DNA of 64,000 nt from CAVVEC01 sp963770485 (GTDB lineage Bacteria > Acidobacteriota > Terriglobia > Terriglobales > Acidobacteriaceae): the NCBI GenBank assembly GCA_963770485.1, contig CAVYPX010000009.1, positions 372,001 to 436,000 on the forward strand, written 5' to 3'. How positions within the stretch are numbered: the stretch's first letter is position 1; each line of letters starts with the position of its first letter. Positions 33,490 to 45,623 of this stretch are shown here, in pieces. Below the pieces are notes generated by a model. The model searched no databases and was not told the DNA's origin. It worked only from the letters and a program-made list of their open reading frames with translations. Position numbers and translations under genes: made by a program.

Positions 33490-36159
33490 ATGCCTGACGA
33501 TCCGCAGAATCCTGAACTTCCCCTAACTCCACCGCCCGGCGGAGATGGCACCGGCATTCCCGGCGCCGCCAACATTCAGCCCGTCAACATTGAAGAGGAG
33601 ATGCGGCGTTCGTATCTCGACTATTCCATGTCGGTGATCATTGGCCGCGCGCTGCCCGATGTGCGCGACGGATTGAAGCCAGTGCATCGGCGCATTCTGT
33701 ACGCCATGCACGACATGGGCATTCTTCACAACCGCAAGTATGTGAAGTGCGCCAAGGTCGTGGGCGAATGTCTCGGCAAATATCATCCGCACGGCGACAC
33801 CGCTTTGTACGACTCGCTGGTGCGCATGGCGCAGCCATTTTCGTTGCGCTATCCGCTGGTAGATGGCCAGGGGAATTTCGGTTCCGTTGACGGCGATCCG
33901 CCCGCGGCTTATCGATACACAGAATGCCGCTTGACCCGCATTTCAGAAGAGATGCTGAGCGACATCGATAAGGACACTGTGGACTTTGTCCCGAACTTTG
34001 ACGAATCAACCCTGGAGCCCACGGTCCTGCCCACGCGCATTCCGAACTTGCTGATCAATGGTTCAAACGGAATCGCCGTCGGCATGGCGACCAACATCCC
34101 GCCCCACAATTTGACCGAGATCGTCGACGCGACCATCACACTGGTGAACAATCCGCACACTTCGCTGCCCGAAATTCTGAAGTTTGTGCAGGGGCCGGAC
34201 TTTCCGACCGCCGGCATTATTCATGGTAAGAGCGGGATTCGTGCGGCGTACGAACACGGCCGCGGTCGCTTCATGATGCGCGCAAAAGCGGCGATTGAAA
34301 ATATCACCAAAGAGCGCCAGGCCATCATCGTCACCGAGATTCCATATCAGGTGAATAAGGCTACCTTGATCAAGCGCATCGCCGAACTTGTGAACAACAA
34401 AACGGTAGACGACGTTTCCGACGTGCGTGACGAAAGCGACCGTGACGGCATGCGCATCGTCGTCGAACTGAAACGTGGCGGCGAGCCTCAATTGGTGCTC
34501 AACCAGCTTTTCAAGCACACCTCGATGCAGGAAGGTTTTAGCATGATCTTCCTCGCCGTGGTCAATGGTCAGCCCAAGGAAATGGGGCTGATCCAGGCGA
34601 TTCAGCATTTCATCGATCACCGGGTTGATGTCGTCCGCCGCCGCACCGCGTTCCTGCTTTCGAAAGCAAAAGAGCGCGAGCATATTTTAGAGGGATATCT
34701 AGTTGCGCTGGATCACCTTGACAATGTGATCACGATTATCCGCGCCAGTGCTAACCGCGCCGAAGCCCGCGAAAACCTGGTCGCCTATTTTGCCGGCAAG
34801 AAAATCGACATCAACGTCACCGGCCGCGCCCCCAAGCTCGATCCCGAGAAGCCATTCACCAGCATCCAGGCTGATGCCATTCTCGAACTGCAATTGCACC
34901 GCCTGACCAAGCTCTCGATCGACGAAATCACCAAAGAATTGGGCTTGACTCGCGAGAACATCGCCGAGTTGGAATCGATTCTAGGCTCCGAGAAAAAACT
35001 GCGCGGTGTGATCATCAAAGAGCTGGAAGAAATCAAGAAGCTCTACGGCGACGAGCGCCGCACCCGCATCGAAGACGAAGCTGCCGAGATCATGCTCGAG
35101 GACCTGATTGCCGACGAGCAGGTGGCCGTCACTGTAAGCCACGGTGGCTACCTCAAGCGTACGCCCATTTCCACCTACCGCATGCAGCGCCGTGGAGGCA
35201 CCGGCCGCACCGGCATGAAAACGCGCGACGAGGATTTTGTGGAACATCTGTTCGTCGCCTCCACGCATGCCTACATTCTTATTTTCACCAACACCGGGCG
35301 TGTGTACTGGCTGAAGGTTTACGAGATTCCCGACGTCAGCGCCGCCGGAAAGGGCAAGCACATCGGCAACCTGGTCGCGCTGCAGCCGGGCGAAACCGTG
35401 CGCACCATGCTCGCGGTGCGCAATCTGGAAGAAGAAGGCAAATACATCTTCTTCGCCACGCGCAACGGCACGGTGAAAAAGAGCGAACTCAAAGACTTCT
35501 CGCACGTCATGTCGCGCGGCATTATCGCCATCAACATCGAGAAAGGGGACGAACTGGTGGGCGTCACGCTGACCGACGGCGACCAGATCGTTCTTCTCGC
35601 CTCCCACGACGGCCAAGCGACCCGCTTCGAGGAATCCGATGTTCGTTCGATGGGTCGCAACGCCACCGGTGTGCGCGGGATGAGGCTCGACGAGGGCGAT
35701 TACATCGTCGGCATGGCCACTACGCCCAAAGACGCGAAGAAGGCCGAAGAAGACGCGGCAAAAGCCAAAGCGAAGGCCGGAATCGCTGTGGCAACGGCGA
35801 CGGATGAAAGCATCCCCATCAAAGGCTCGCTGATTCTCTCCGTCACCGAAAACGGCTACGGCAAGCGTACGCCTGCCAATGAATACCGCCTAACGAACCG
35901 GGGTGGCAAGGGTGTCATCAATGTCAGGACCACCGCTCGCAATGGCAAGGTCGTCGCCATCGCACAGGTGGCGGAAGAATCTGAGGTCATGCTGATCAGC
36001 CAGTACGGCAAGATTATCCGCATGGATTCGAGCACCATTCGCGAGTGCAGCCGCTCCGCCCAGGGCGTGCGGTTGCTGACGCTGGAGCCGGGCGATCGCG
36101 TCGCCGCCGCCGTGGTCATCCCGCCGGAAGAGGAGCCAAACGGGACGCTGATTCAGTAG
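33490..36159 (+). CDS. gyrA: DNA gyrase subunit A
   Basis: 889 residues. The breakage-reunion domain has the catalytic Tyr in AAYRYTECRL, and the quinolone-determining region reads HPHGDTALYDSLVRMAQ, with Thr at the Ser83-equivalent and Asp at the 87-equivalent. The GyrA box is QRRGGTG in the C-terminal beta-pinwheel. A Lys/Ala-rich insertion (KDAKKAEEDAAKAKAKAG) lies between two blades. It works with GyrB. gyrB and gyrA are separated by about 8.6 kb of accessory genes instead of being adjacent. Confidence 0.97.
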   Translation: MPDDPQNPELPLTPPPGGDGTGIPGAANIQPVNIEEEMRRSYLDYSMSVIIGRALPDVRDGLKPVHRRILYAMHDMGILHNRKYVKCAKVVGECLGKYHPHGDTALYDSLVRMAQPFSLRYPLVDGQGNFGSVDGDPPAAYRYTECRLTRISEEMLSDIDKDTVDFVPNFDESTLEPTVLPTRIPNLLINGSNGIAVGMATNIPPHNLTEIVDATITLVNNPHTSLPEILKFVQGPDFPTAGIIHGKSGIRAAYEHGRGRFMMRAKAAIENITKERQAIIVTEIPYQVNKATLIKRIAELVNNKTVDDVSDVRDESDRDGMRIVVELKRGGEPQLVLNQLFKHTSMQEGFSMIFLAVVNGQPKEMGLIQAIQHFIDHRVDVVRRRTAFLLSKAKEREHILEGYLVALDHLDNVITIIRASANRAEARENLVAYFAGKKIDINVTGRAPKLDPEKPFTSIQADAILELQLHRLTKLSIDEITKELGLTRENIAELESILGSEKKLRGVIIKELEEIKKLYGDERRTRIEDEAAEIMLEDLIADEQVAVTVSHGGYLKRTPISTYRMQRRGGTGRTGMKTRDEDFVEHLFVASTHAYILIFTNTGRVYWLKVYEIPDVSAAGKGKHIGNLVALQPGETVRTMLAVRNLEEEGKYIFFATRNGTVKKSELKDFSHVMSRGIIAINIEKGDELVGVTLTDGDQIVLLASHDGQATRFEESDVRSMGRNATGVRGMRLDEGDYIVGMATTPKDAKKAEEDAAKAKAKAGIAVATATDESIPIKGSLILSVTENGYGKRTPANEYRLTNRGGKGVINVRTTARNGKVVAIAQVAEESEVMLISQYGKIIRMDSSTIRECSRSAQGVRLLTLEPGDRVAAAVVIPPEEEPNGTLIQ

Positions 36160-36372
36160 TGATTGCTGTGTTCTGGATGGCCGCCAAACAGCGGCGCACC
36201 AGGTTTCCCTAGCTGAACCTTCTTCAAGGTTGTTCTGCGCACGGGCGCTCGAGTCTGCGCTCGGAAATAGTTCGTTAATGGAAACCGCGTGCCCCCAGGT
36301 TAGTCACTCTCGTCCGCTCTTGGCCGTGACATCGCCGCTGGCGTGCTTTATTCTTGAGCTAACGGAGGCCAC

Positions 36373-37050
36373 ATGAAAGCCACCACGAACGGCATGATGG
36401 AAACTCCGATCTACGGTGTATCGGAAGCGGCGCAGTACCTCAGGGTGCCGCAGAACACGCTCGTCTATTGGGTCAAAGGCGGAGGGGCTACTCCTCCGCT
36501 GATAAGGCTGGCCAGCACGGAGCCGCCGCGCCTATCGTTCAGCAACTTGCTGGAGTGCTACATGCTGAGCAGCATGCGGGCCATCTATGACGTGCGCATT
36601 CCGAAGGTTCGCAAAGCCCTCGTCACTCTCGCCAAGTACGTCCAGCACAAGCATCCGCTCATCGAGCAGGCTTTCCAGACTGACCGCCGCGACCTGTTCA
36701 TCGAACACCTGGGTAGTATTGTGAACCTCTCGAAACATGAGCAAATCCTGATGCCCGGCGTGATGGAACTCTACCTGGAACGCATCGAACGCGACCCGAA
36801 GGGCCTTTTCAAGCTGTATCCGTTTGTTATGGAGCGAAAGCAAAACGAGCCGAAGCTGATCCAAATCAATCCCGCCGTAGGCTTTGGCAAGCCCGTGATC
36901 TCGGGCACGGGCGTTTCGACTGCGGTGGTTTCTTCCAGATTCAATGCCCGCGAATCCATAGGCGACCTTGCTGCCGAATATGGCGTCGAGCCGCGACAGA
37001 TCGAAGAAGCAATCCGCTGGGAGCAGACAACGGCCGCTATCGCTGCCTGA
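36373..37050 (+). CDS. HTH-DUF433 antitoxin-like protein
   Basis: 225 residues. An N-terminal excisionase/MerR-like helix-turn-helix (YGVSEAAQYLRVPQNTLVYW) is followed by a helical middle and a C-terminal DUF433 domain (PVISGTGVSTAVVSSRF, then IGDLAAEYGVEPRQIEEAI). DUF433 proteins commonly precede PIN-like DUF5615/VapC45 toxins. Here the next gene is exactly such a PIN-like protein and overlaps it. It is longer than minimal DUF433 antitoxins (about 75 residues) because of the HTH region. Confidence 0.8.
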   Translation: MKATTNGMMETPIYGVSEAAQYLRVPQNTLVYWVKGGGATPPLIRLASTEPPRLSFSNLLECYMLSSMRAIYDVRIPKVRKALVTLAKYVQHKHPLIEQAFQTDRRDLFIEHLGSIVNLSKHEQILMPGVMELYLERIERDPKGLFKLYPFVMERKQNEPKLIQINPAVGFGKPVISGTGVSTAVVSSRFNARESIGDLAAEYGVEPRQIEEAIRWEQTTAAIAA

Positions 37051-37438
37051 AGACTTCGTTCTTTATCTCGACGAAAATCTTCACAACTGCAAACCCATCC
37101 TCGACGCGCTCACCCAGCACGGCGTGAAGCACGAGCGTCACGGTCAGCACTTTGCTCCCGGGACGGAAGACACGGAATGGCTTCCATTCGTTGGCGAAAG
37201 AGGCTGGGTGTTGCTCACGAAAGACAAGCGCATCCGCTATAACGAATTGGAGAAAGCAGCAGTCCGCCAGCACAAGATTCGCGAGTTCTACTTCAGCTCC
37301 GGGAACTACAGCGGGGCAGAAATGGCAGACATGCTGATCGCCGCCCTCCGCGACATGGCTCGCATCTTCCGGAGGCAAAAGCCTCCATTTATCGCGAGCA
37401 TTACGAAGTCGGGCAAGGCCGACGTCCGACTGAAATAG
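36980..37438 (+). CDS. PIN-like (VapC45/DUF5615-type) toxin candidate
   Basis: Up to 152 residues. The recognisable domain starts about 22 residues in: FVLYLDENLHNCKPILDALT, then GTEDTEWLPFVGERGWVLLT and KDKRIRYNELEK. This fits the PIN-like VapC45 type, with acidic D/E in LDEN, the EDTEWL patch and the TKDKR element. The true start is uncertain: ATG at 36980 overlaps the DUF433 gene by 71 nt, and a non-ATG start near its stop is possible. Likely an RNase toxin paired with the HTH-DUF433 protein. Confidence 0.75.
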   Translation: MASSRDRSKKQSAGSRQRPLSLPEDFVLYLDENLHNCKPILDALTQHGVKHERHGQHFAPGTEDTEWLPFVGERGWVLLTKDKRIRYNELEKAAVRQHKIREFYFSSGNYSGAEMADMLIAALRDMARIFRRQKPPFIASITKSGKADVRLK

Positions 37439-37529
37439 CGGGTCTTCTCCATTACCTTCGTAAGCTTCCGCCGCCCGTTCATATCTGCTGCAATTGCGAA
37501 AACACAACCTTTGCTCGGGGAGCTGCACC

Positions 37530-38204
37530 ATGAACTTGTCCAGTTTGATCGTGATTGCGGTGCTGTTTGTAGCTTGGGTATTGATCAAGGTCGCGCCGAG
37601 GCTGTTCGTTCGCCAAGTGGCGCGCGTTGCGGCCACGAAAATCGGAGAAGCCGCGCTGGCCAAGACGCCAGAGCAAATTCAGCTCTCTCGCGTCGCCGCG
37701 CCGCAATGGAAAAATGAAGCCGCCATGCAGCAGCAGGCAACGCCGCTGGTGCGCGCCGGCTTCAACGATCTGGGCACCTACACCGTGGACAAGATGCCCG
37801 GAGTCCTTCTCCGCATGCTCTTCCAGCCGCAAACCTATGTTGCCGCGCATCTCTCGGAGCATCCCAAAGTCGGCAACTGGATCGAATTCGCCACCCGTTA
37901 CACTGACGGCAGCAGCGACTTTCTGACCACCCTGCCCGACCAGGGAATCTCTCCTCCGCCGTTTGCTCGAACCGCCCGCGCCAACAGCAGCACACCGACC
38001 GACCGCCTCTACCAGCAACACCTGGGGCAGCGGAAATCGAGCGGCATCAAGCCCGTGAGCCAGAATGATGTTGTCCACGAATTTGAAGACGCCTACATGC
38101 GCTACATGATCTGGAAAACCAACAAAGGACTCACGCCGGGAGAGGTCGCGCACGTCGCGGATCGGTGGGCCAAGGCGAAGCAGCAAGCTGCTGGACAGGC
38201 TTGA
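37530..38204 (+). CDS. Hypothetical membrane-anchored protein
   Basis: 224 residues with one N-terminal helix (LSSLIVIAVLFVAWVLIKVA) and a soluble remainder without recognised motifs. The start at 37530 has GGGGAG upstream; an earlier start at 37494 is less likely. Function unknown. Confidence 0.55.
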   Translation: MNLSSLIVIAVLFVAWVLIKVAPRLFVRQVARVAATKIGEAALAKTPEQIQLSRVAAPQWKNEAAMQQQATPLVRAGFNDLGTYTVDKMPGVLLRMLFQPQTYVAAHLSEHPKVGNWIEFATRYTDGSSDFLTTLPDQGISPPPFARTARANSSTPTDRLYQQHLGQRKSSGIKPVSQNDVVHEFEDAYMRYMIWKTNKGLTPGEVAHVADRWAKAKQQAAGQA

Positions 38205-38338
38205 TCCTGTCAGCCATCAACTGGGCGCCCAAGAAAAACTCCGCCTCTGAAGGACAGAGCCACTGCGACACAATGCCAGCCCCTGACCGCTAAGATAAAC
38301 TCTTCCCCAAGGATCGAGAGGGGAGGGTTACTCCAATC

Positions 38339-39148
38339 ATGAAAACCGGCTTCGTCGGCATTGGCAGCATGGGAGGCATGTTGGTTCGCGCTTTCCTTCG
38401 CTCAGGAGCGCTCGCAGCGCAAAACGTTTGGGCGGCGAATCGCTCCGAAGGCAAGCTCAAAGCGTTGGCCGCCGAGTTTCCTGGCATTCACGTCGCCAGC
38501 GGCCGCAAGCTGGCCGCGAATTGCGATCTCATTTTTCTCTGCCTCAAAGCTGGAGACGCCGCCAGCGCTCTCGCCCAGATGGATACGGAACTGTATCCCG
38601 GGCAGTTGCTGATCACGACCGCCAGCCAGATTCCGCTGCAGATGCTGGAAAACCGCGTGCCCTGCCGCGTCGCCAAACTGATTCCGTCCATCACGCAGGA
38701 GATCGGCGCCGGAATCGCTTTGCTGATGTACGGTTCGCGCGCGACTGCGGACGACCGCAAGCTGGTCGAGAACCTGCTAAGCAAAATCAGCCACCCGGTC
38801 GTGATCACGGAGTCCCTGTCGCGTCCCGCCATTGGCCTCGCCTCCGGCGGCCCGGCTCTTTTCGCTTACGTGCTGCAATCCATGGCGGAGGCAGCCGTGC
38901 GCAGCAATCCTGTGCTCCCGCCCGAGTTGGCGCGCAGCCTGATTGAGGAAACAGCCGGGGCTACGTTGCGGCTCATGGCCGAAGCCAACATGCGCCCAGA
39001 AGAAGTGATCCGCCGTGTCGCCCTCCCTGGCGGCATGACCGCGCTCGGAATTGAGATCCTATCGCGCTACCTGCCCCAGGCGTGGCAGGCAATATTTGCG
39101 GCGACCGGCGACAAAGAGAGACGAGACCGGGAAACGCTGGTGCTCTGA
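38339..39148 (+). CDS. Pyrroline-5-carboxylate reductase-like (ProC/ComER) protein
   Basis: 269 residues. The N-terminal Rossmann motif is GFVGIGSMGGMLVRAF, with a second signature ASGGPALFAYVLQSMAEAAV in the C-terminal dimerisation domain. This is the ProC/ComER family, NAD(P)H-dependent; the divergence from true ProC (for example the conserved SPAY/GSGPAF region reads GLASGGPALFAY) suggests ComER-like rather than proline biosynthesis. GGGGAGGG lies before the ATG. Confidence 0.8.
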   Translation: MKTGFVGIGSMGGMLVRAFLRSGALAAQNVWAANRSEGKLKALAAEFPGIHVASGRKLAANCDLIFLCLKAGDAASALAQMDTELYPGQLLITTASQIPLQMLENRVPCRVAKLIPSITQEIGAGIALLMYGSRATADDRKLVENLLSKISHPVVITESLSRPAIGLASGGPALFAYVLQSMAEAAVRSNPVLPPELARSLIEETAGATLRLMAEANMRPEEVIRRVALPGGMTALGIEILSRYLPQAWQAIFAATGDKERRDRETLVL

Positions 39149-39282
39149 ACTGATGCCTACACTTGGGGAATGTTTTGCTCCCGCGATAGTTAGATAACAG
39201 TGGACCAACTTGCGCGAGCGCACATGTTGACCTATTCTTTATGCATTCGTCTTAGTTAGTGGTGGGGCTTTCCAACAAAGGT

Positions 39283-39630
39283 ATGCATCGTCTTACGGCC
39301 AGGCTATTGCTGATTTTGTTGCTGGTGGGCGTGTTCGCCCCGGTGGCCCTGGCGATCTCTGCGACCGCTCCGCACGCCTGCTGCCTGCGCAAGGCGATGC
39401 ACAACAGCTCGCCCCACAACACCACATTCCACGCTCCTGCGAGCTGTTGCAATCATGATTGCTGCCGTCCCCTGACCGTTTCTCACTGGGCCGAACTCAG
39501 CCCGCCGGCAAACGCCTGCGCCGCTCCTGCAGCTACAACCCTGCAAGCAACGCTGCGACAGGCTCGCCGCACGACCGGCAACGATCCCGCCCACTCCGGT
39601 CGCGCTCCCCCGCAGTTCTCCATCACCTGA
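39283..39630 (+). CDS. Small exported Cys/His-rich peptide
   Basis: 115 residues. A signal-like segment (LTARLLLILLLVGVFAPVAL) precedes a Cys/His-rich stretch: HACCLRKAMHNSSPH, then SCCNHDCCRP. Such CC/His clusters suggest metal (copper-type) binding. It lies 169 bp upstream of a TonB-dependent receptor on the same strand, so a metal-uptake pair is plausible but unproven. An alternative GTG start is at 39259. Confidence 0.5.
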   Translation: MHRLTARLLLILLLVGVFAPVALAISATAPHACCLRKAMHNSSPHNTTFHAPASCCNHDCCRPLTVSHWAELSPPANACAAPAATTLQATLRQARRTTGNDPAHSGRAPPQFSIT

Positions 39631-39799
39631 CACAGCCCGAACGTTTCAGATAGATTCTGTCCGTACGGCACTGGAGTGCGCGCAAGCGCGGAAGCGTGGA
39701 ACTTTTCCACCCTCGCCCCGGTCCTGACTTAGACGGGCCTCTTAGCGCTGCGGCCACTGCTGGAACCACCGACTGCGCCTGCAAACTTTTGGAGAACTT

Positions 39800-42049
39800 A
39801 TGCGTCTCATCCGCATCATGCTGCTTGGCGGCCTGCTGTTGCTCGCCGCTGCTGTGAGTGCCACTGTCTTCGGCTCCGTCCGGGGAATCGTTCACGATCC
39901 GCAGCACCGTCCGGTTCAAGGCGCGATGGTCATGCTGCGAGCAAAATCCTCCGACTGGGCCAAGAGCACCGCCACGAATTCCAATGGCGAATTTGAATTT
40001 CAGGCCGTCCCCATTGGCGAGTATTCGGTCGCAGTCGCCAACCCTGGATTTCTCCAGGCAACGCAAGTCGCCCTCGTTGCCTCTGGAACCGAACCGGTCG
40101 TGCACTTTCAATTGAAGGTCGCGACTAAGGGTGAGACTGTCGACGTCTCGGCTACCCCGGAAGCTGCGCCCACGGATACGGTCACGCCCACAACCCTGAT
40201 CAGCCGTGAGGATGTCCAGCGAACCCCCGGTGCTGACCGCAGCAACAGCCTCGCCATGATCACCAACTACGTTCCCGGCGCCTATTTCACTCATGACCAG
40301 TTGCACATCCGCGGCGGCCACCAAGTGAGCTGGCTCATCGATGGCGTTCCCGTTCCCAATACCAACCTGGCCTCGAATGTGGGCCCGCAGTTCGATCCCA
40401 AGGATTTGGACTACCTGGAAGCGGACCGTGGCAGCTTCGGTGCCGAATTCGGCGACCGCACCTACGGCGTCTTTAATGTCGCCCCGCGCACCGGATTTGA
40501 GCGCAACAACCAGGCAGAGCTGGTCACCAGCTTCGGCAACTTCTACCAGACCAACGACCAACTCAGCTTCGGCAGTCACACTCAGCGCTTCGCCTATTAC
40601 GCCAGCGTGAACGCAAACCGCAGCGGTTTGGGCCTGCAGCCGCCCGTGCCGCAGGTCGTGCATGATGCTGAAAACGGATACGGCGGATTCGGCTCTCTCA
40701 TTTTCAATGTGGATCCCTCGAACCAGCTGCGCTTGGTGACCTCTCTCCGGAAGGACTACTACCAAATCCCCTATGATCCGAACCCGAACGATCTTGAGAA
40801 TTCGCAGTACAACAGCAGCGGGCTGCGCGACGGGCAGCATGAAGGCGATGCCATCCTGAACTTTTCCTGGGTGCACACTTTCAATTCGAGGCTGTTGCTT
40901 ACGGTCTCGCCTTTCTACCACTACAACAGCGCCGATTACGACGGCAGTCCGAATGACTTTCCAGTCGCCACCACCGACCAGCGCAGTTCAAACTACGCAG
41001 GCGGCCAGGCTACCTTCAGCGCCAGTTTGCCGAGAAACAATCTGCAGGTTGGCGTCTACAGCTTCTACGATCACGACAACCAGCTTTTCGGCGCCATCTT
41101 TAACGACCAAAGCAGCCCGACCTTTCGCGACCGCGAATTGGCCTCGGGTGCATTGGAGGCTTTCTTCATCGACGACAAATTTCGGGCGACTCGCTGGCTC
41201 ACACTGATGGCAGGAATGCGTCCCACGCATTTTTCCGGAGGCATTGCGGAAAATGCCATCAGCCCGCGTTTTGGCGCTGCCCTGACGGTGCCCCGCCTGA
41301 ACTGGGTCTTCCGTGCTTTCTACGGCCACTATTATCAGGCCCCGCCGCTTCTCACCGTCTCCGGCCCTTTGCTTCAATTCGTCACCAGCCAGAACCTGGG
41401 GTTCCTCCCCTTGCACGGCGAGCGCGATGAAGAACGCCAGTTCGGCGTCGCCATCCCATTTCGCGGCTGGACCCTCGACGCCGATACCTTCAAGACGCTG
41501 GCCACAAATTTCTTCGATCACAACAACGTGGGCGAGTCCGATATCTTTTTCCCCATCACCATTGGCGAAGCCGTCATTCGCGGCTGGGAATTGACCCTTC
41601 GTTCACCGAGAATTGCGCATCGGGCTCAGATCCACCTGGTCTATTCCAATCAAGTCGCCGAAGCCGAAGGCGCGATCACCGGCGGCTTGACCAATTTTTC
41701 CTTGCCTGCCGGTCTCTCCCCACTGGACCATGACCAGAGAAACACACTCAACGTAGGTGGCGAGGTCAAGCTTCCCTGGCGCAGCTTCGTTTCCACCAAC
41801 ATGTACTACGGATCAGGTTTTCACAACGGCCTTCCCGGCGAACCCTATCCGGGTGATTATCTGCCGGGGCACACAAATCTTGATCTCTCACTGGGCAAGG
41901 ATTTCGGGGAGCGCTTCTCAGCGTCGGTGAATGCGCTGAACATCGCCAACCGTCGCGTTCTTCTCGACAACAGTTTGACCTTCGGAGGCTTTCACTGGAA
42001 CAATCCCCGGGAAATCTACCTGGAGTTCCGTTACCGGTTTCGATATTGA
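39800..42049 (+). CDS. TonB-dependent receptor-like outer-membrane protein
   Basis: 749 residues. A signal peptide precedes a carboxypeptidase-regulatory-like (CarboxypepD_reg) domain (SVRGIVHDPQHRPVQGAMVM, then NSNGEFEFQAVPIGEYSVAV), then a plug (QLHIRGGHQVSWLIDGVPVP) and a long beta-barrel ending in an aromatic residue (YRFRY). Such proteins import scarce nutrients or metals using TonB energy. The ligand is unknown; the preceding Cys/His-rich gene hints at a metal. Confidence 0.88.
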   Translation: MRLIRIMLLGGLLLLAAAVSATVFGSVRGIVHDPQHRPVQGAMVMLRAKSSDWAKSTATNSNGEFEFQAVPIGEYSVAVANPGFLQATQVALVASGTEPVVHFQLKVATKGETVDVSATPEAAPTDTVTPTTLISREDVQRTPGADRSNSLAMITNYVPGAYFTHDQLHIRGGHQVSWLIDGVPVPNTNLASNVGPQFDPKDLDYLEADRGSFGAEFGDRTYGVFNVAPRTGFERNNQAELVTSFGNFYQTNDQLSFGSHTQRFAYYASVNANRSGLGLQPPVPQVVHDAENGYGGFGSLIFNVDPSNQLRLVTSLRKDYYQIPYDPNPNDLENSQYNSSGLRDGQHEGDAILNFSWVHTFNSRLLLTVSPFYHYNSADYDGSPNDFPVATTDQRSSNYAGGQATFSASLPRNNLQVGVYSFYDHDNQLFGAIFNDQSSPTFRDRELASGALEAFFIDDKFRATRWLTLMAGMRPTHFSGGIAENAISPRFGAALTVPRLNWVFRAFYGHYYQAPPLLTVSGPLLQFVTSQNLGFLPLHGERDEERQFGVAIPFRGWTLDADTFKTLATNFFDHNNVGESDIFFPITIGEAVIRGWELTLRSPRIAHRAQIHLVYSNQVAEAEGAITGGLTNFSLPAGLSPLDHDQRNTLNVGGEVKLPWRSFVSTNMYYGSGFHNGLPGEPYPGDYLPGHTNLDLSLGKDFGERFSASVNALNIANRRVLLDNSLTFGGFHWNNPREIYLEFRYRFRY

Positions 42050-42193
42050 CTGACTCGCCCAGTCGAAGTCCCCGAGAACTGAGAACCGATAACTGCCAAC
42101 TGTTTCTTTTGTTCCCCGGCCTGGTTGCCCGTCGCAATGACGGCTTTTGGAGTCTGTATGGCTCGCCTGCCATCTTAGCTGAAGTCCCACCCC

Positions 42194-42243
42194 GGGATCT
42201 CCGACGCCGGACCTCTCTCCCCGGTGGGAGATCCCTATTTTTG
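42194..42243 (+). terminator. Rho-independent terminator of the TonB receptor gene
   Basis: A 9-bp stem, GGGATCTCC (42194-42202) with GGAGATCCC (42227-42235), encloses a smaller CCGG/CCGG pairing and is followed by TATTTTTG. It is well placed, 145 bp after the receptor gene. A GAACTG-type short repeat (42078-42106) lies between. Confidence 0.5.
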
Positions 42244-42329
42244 TCCCCAAAATTACCGCCGGAGTGCCGCCCGTTTGACTGTCCCTTTCACGCCGCCTAA
42301 GATGAAACTCCGCGTCCCCACCAGGAAAG

Positions 42330-45041
<2,712 letters not shown>

Positions 45042-45103
45042 CCCAGCCGCGATGGAGGACGTCCTCGCCCAGCGGAGCGCAGCTCCGCAGCGTTTTGTAA
45101 ACG

Positions 45104-45623
45104 CTGTCATCCTGAGGCCGCGGAGTCGTCCGCTGCGCGGACGACTCCCAACGAAGGATCTCTGCATTCTCTCGCCACTCGCCACGTGCGAATCAGCCCC
45201 GGAAGGGCGTCCGACAATAGCCCAGGAAACAGCGAAACAAGATTCACGCCCCGCATGGGCGCGACACCGGTTCTCAAGCTCATCCCATTCCGAAGCGAAG
45301 CACTGCTATCATCTCAAGTTCAGGCGGAAAACCCATGCCGCATCGCGTCTGTCCCTGGTGGCTCGGATACTTTCTGCTCAATCCGTTGCGGCGCCGCGGC
45401 CCGCAATGAACACTTCCCACTTCCCCAATAAACCCGCCATCGCCACGGCCCGGTGAATACTGCCTCAACCGCTAATCCGACCGCATCTTCCCACAGCTTA
45501 CTACTCAGATTCTTGCCATTCTGAATTCCGCGACTTGGCTCCTGCAACAAAAAGAGCGGCCATTCGGCCGCCTCCTGGCTACTCGATACGAGCCGCTAGC
45601 TACCAGCTACTAGCGACTAGCTA
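45104..45623. repeat. Gene-free region with dispersed repeats, kinase to parB
   Basis: The 580 bp between the kinase and parB show no credible gene. At 45104-45175 lies a TCATCCTGAG...GAAGGATCTC-type unit enclosing a GAGTCGTCCG/CGGACGACTC hairpin. A related unit (TCATCCTGAGCGCGGAGTCG) lies between parA and parB (46718-46750). At 45593-45623 short GCTAGC/GCTACTAGC-type units abut the parB stop. Confidence 0.55.

Noticed and set aside
39623..40921. Long antisense frame opposite the TonB receptor
   Set aside because: Shadow of a well-supported gene; no motif or ribosome site.
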